The notes under the pieces: model-generated
Database searches by the model: none
Told to the model about the DNA's origin: nothing
The model's input: only the letters and a program-made list of their open reading frames with translations
Shown: positions 5,817-6,540 of the stretch, in pieces
Layout: each line of letters starts with the position of its first letter
Numbering within the stretch: the first letter of the stretch is position 1
Made by a program: the position numbers and the translations under genes
Source: Bacillota bacterium
GTDB taxonomy: Bacteria; Bacillota; Clostridia; Clostridiales; Clostridiaceae
Length of the DNA stretch: 6,540 bases
Direction: 5' to 3'
NCBI GenBank assembly: GCA_023440105.1
Contig: JAEXSY010000216.1
Span: 1-6,540 of the forward strand

Positions 5817-6540
5817 TCACCCCCGTACTATTTGATCCGCAATGATGAGTTGTCCAATAGATATGCCATTATCATTTATAGGAACCTTTTGATTAAAAAA
5901 CACTTTCATACCCATAGCTTTCAGTCTTTTTACCATATTACAGAGAAGATATTGATTTTCAAAGCAGCCTCCACTTAATACCACTTCTGATATCTCATAT
6001 ATACAGCTTAACTTTTTTACAATTTTTCCTGTTACTTCTATCAAACCATTGTGAAACTTTGATGAAATCTCCGATATTGGTATTTGTAGCTCTATGTCAC
6101 TTAGCACTTCTTTAATTAGCTCTTTATAATCTATTTCTATCATCTCTTCATTTGATAATATCTCCATTGTATAGTAGTCCTTCACCTGAGAAGCTATAGT
6201 ATTTTCAAGGATAATTGCACCTTGAGCCTCATAGGAGATTTTATAACAAAGACCTAATATTGCAGATATACAATCAAACAATCGACCTATGCTTGAAGTT
6301 TTATAGCAGTTAAGATTATTTTTTAGAGCATGCATAACCACTTCAATTTTTTCATCCTCTATCTCTACAAGCCATTTTGTCGGATCATAGCCTAAGGCAG
6401 ATAAATAACATAAAGCAGCCCTCCATGGCTCTTTTATCGTCTGGTCTCCCCCCTGAAGAGTTACATATTTTAAATGTCCAACTCTCTTAAAGTCTCTTGT
6501 AGTACCAATGAAAAATTCTCCACCCCAAATACTCCCATCC
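5817..6540 (-). CDS. hypF: Carbamoyltransferase HypF, C-terminal part
   Basis: HypF uses carbamoyl phosphate and ATP to make carbamoyl-adenylate and transfers the carbamoyl group to the C-terminal cysteine of HypE. The frame is open to the right edge, giving 241 codons of a protein normally about 750 residues long. The acylphosphatase, zinc-finger, YrdC-like and early Kae1-like parts lie outside the window. What remains is the end of the Kae1-like domain: DGSIWGGEF at its first residues, QGGDQTIKEPWRAALCYL, TSSIGRLFDCISAILGL, the nucleotide-binding LSGGCFENQ, and the C-terminal PINDNGISIGQ. An in-frame GTG at 6341-6339 is internal and should not be taken as the start, because conserved HypF sequence continues upstream. 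It is the first visible gene of the hypFCDE run. Confidence 0.97.
   Translation of the reverse strand, partial: DGSIWGGEFFIGTTRDFKRVGHLKYVTLQGGDQTIKEPWRAALCYLSALGYDPTKWLVEIEDEKIEVVMHALKNNLNCYKTSSIGRLFDCISAILGLCYKISYEAQGAIILENTIASQVKDYYTMEILSNEEMIEIDYKELIKEVLSDIELQIPISEISSKFHNGLIEVTGKIVKKLSCIYEISEVVLSGGCFENQYLLCNMVKRLKAMGMKVFFNQKVPINDNGISIGQLIIADQIVRG

Noticed and set aside
5817..6341. A separate 174-codon gene starting at GTG 6341
   Set aside because: The same frame continues upstream without a stop to the window edge and encodes conserved HypF sequence (DGSIWGGEF, EPWRAAL), so this is the tail of hypF.
1..6540. CRISPR arrays, tRNA/rRNA genes, insertion sequences, attachment sites
   Set aside because: No spaced direct repeats, no tRNA cloverleaf or rRNA sequence, and no transposase, integrase or terminal inverted repeats were seen on either strand.

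Overview
The window is AT-rich, and every recognisable gene lies on the minus strand. Shine-Dalgarno sites are strong (AGGAGG, AGAAGGAG), and the intergenic stretches are short and very AT-rich. Together with protein sequences that look like low-GC Firmicutes, this suggests an anaerobic clostridium or close relative. That is inference from style and gene content; no marker gene fixes the species.

Reading in the direction of transcription (right to left), the first block is a [NiFe]-hydrogenase maturation operon: hypF (only the C-terminal 241 codons, cut by the right edge), hypC, hypD and hypE. The genes are packed with 7-nt and 14-nt gaps and one 8-nt overlap. Their products make the Fe(CN)2(CO) group of the hydrogenase active site. 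HypF carbamoylates the C-terminal cysteine of HypE, HypE dehydrates the thiocarbamate to thiocyanate, and the HypC-HypD complex receives cyanide and carries the iron centre. All diagnostic residues visible are intact. No hydrogenase structural gene lies inside the window.

A 204-nt spacer then leads to a major facilitator superfamily (MFS) efflux-type transporter. It starts at TTG, and its upstream region holds a promoter-like site, a dyad, a hairpin and two tiny leader-like ORFs. The gene ends in an unusually long perfect hairpin that contains the stop codon. Next comes a monocistronic gene with its own good promoter and a structured 5' leader. It encodes a fusion of a divergent fold-type-II PLP-enzyme domain (threonine-synthase-like, with the Schiff-base lysine apparently displaced) and a C-terminal GNAT acetyltransferase, and it is followed by an intrinsic terminator. 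At the left edge is the N-terminal half of a short-chain dehydrogenase/reductase.

Apart from the hyp operon, the genes look like independent transcription units with no obvious shared pathway. The hyp genes are ordinary. The points most worth a second look are the PLP-like/GNAT fusion protein and the leader-peptide architecture in front of the MFS gene. I do not see a convincing new multi-gene system.
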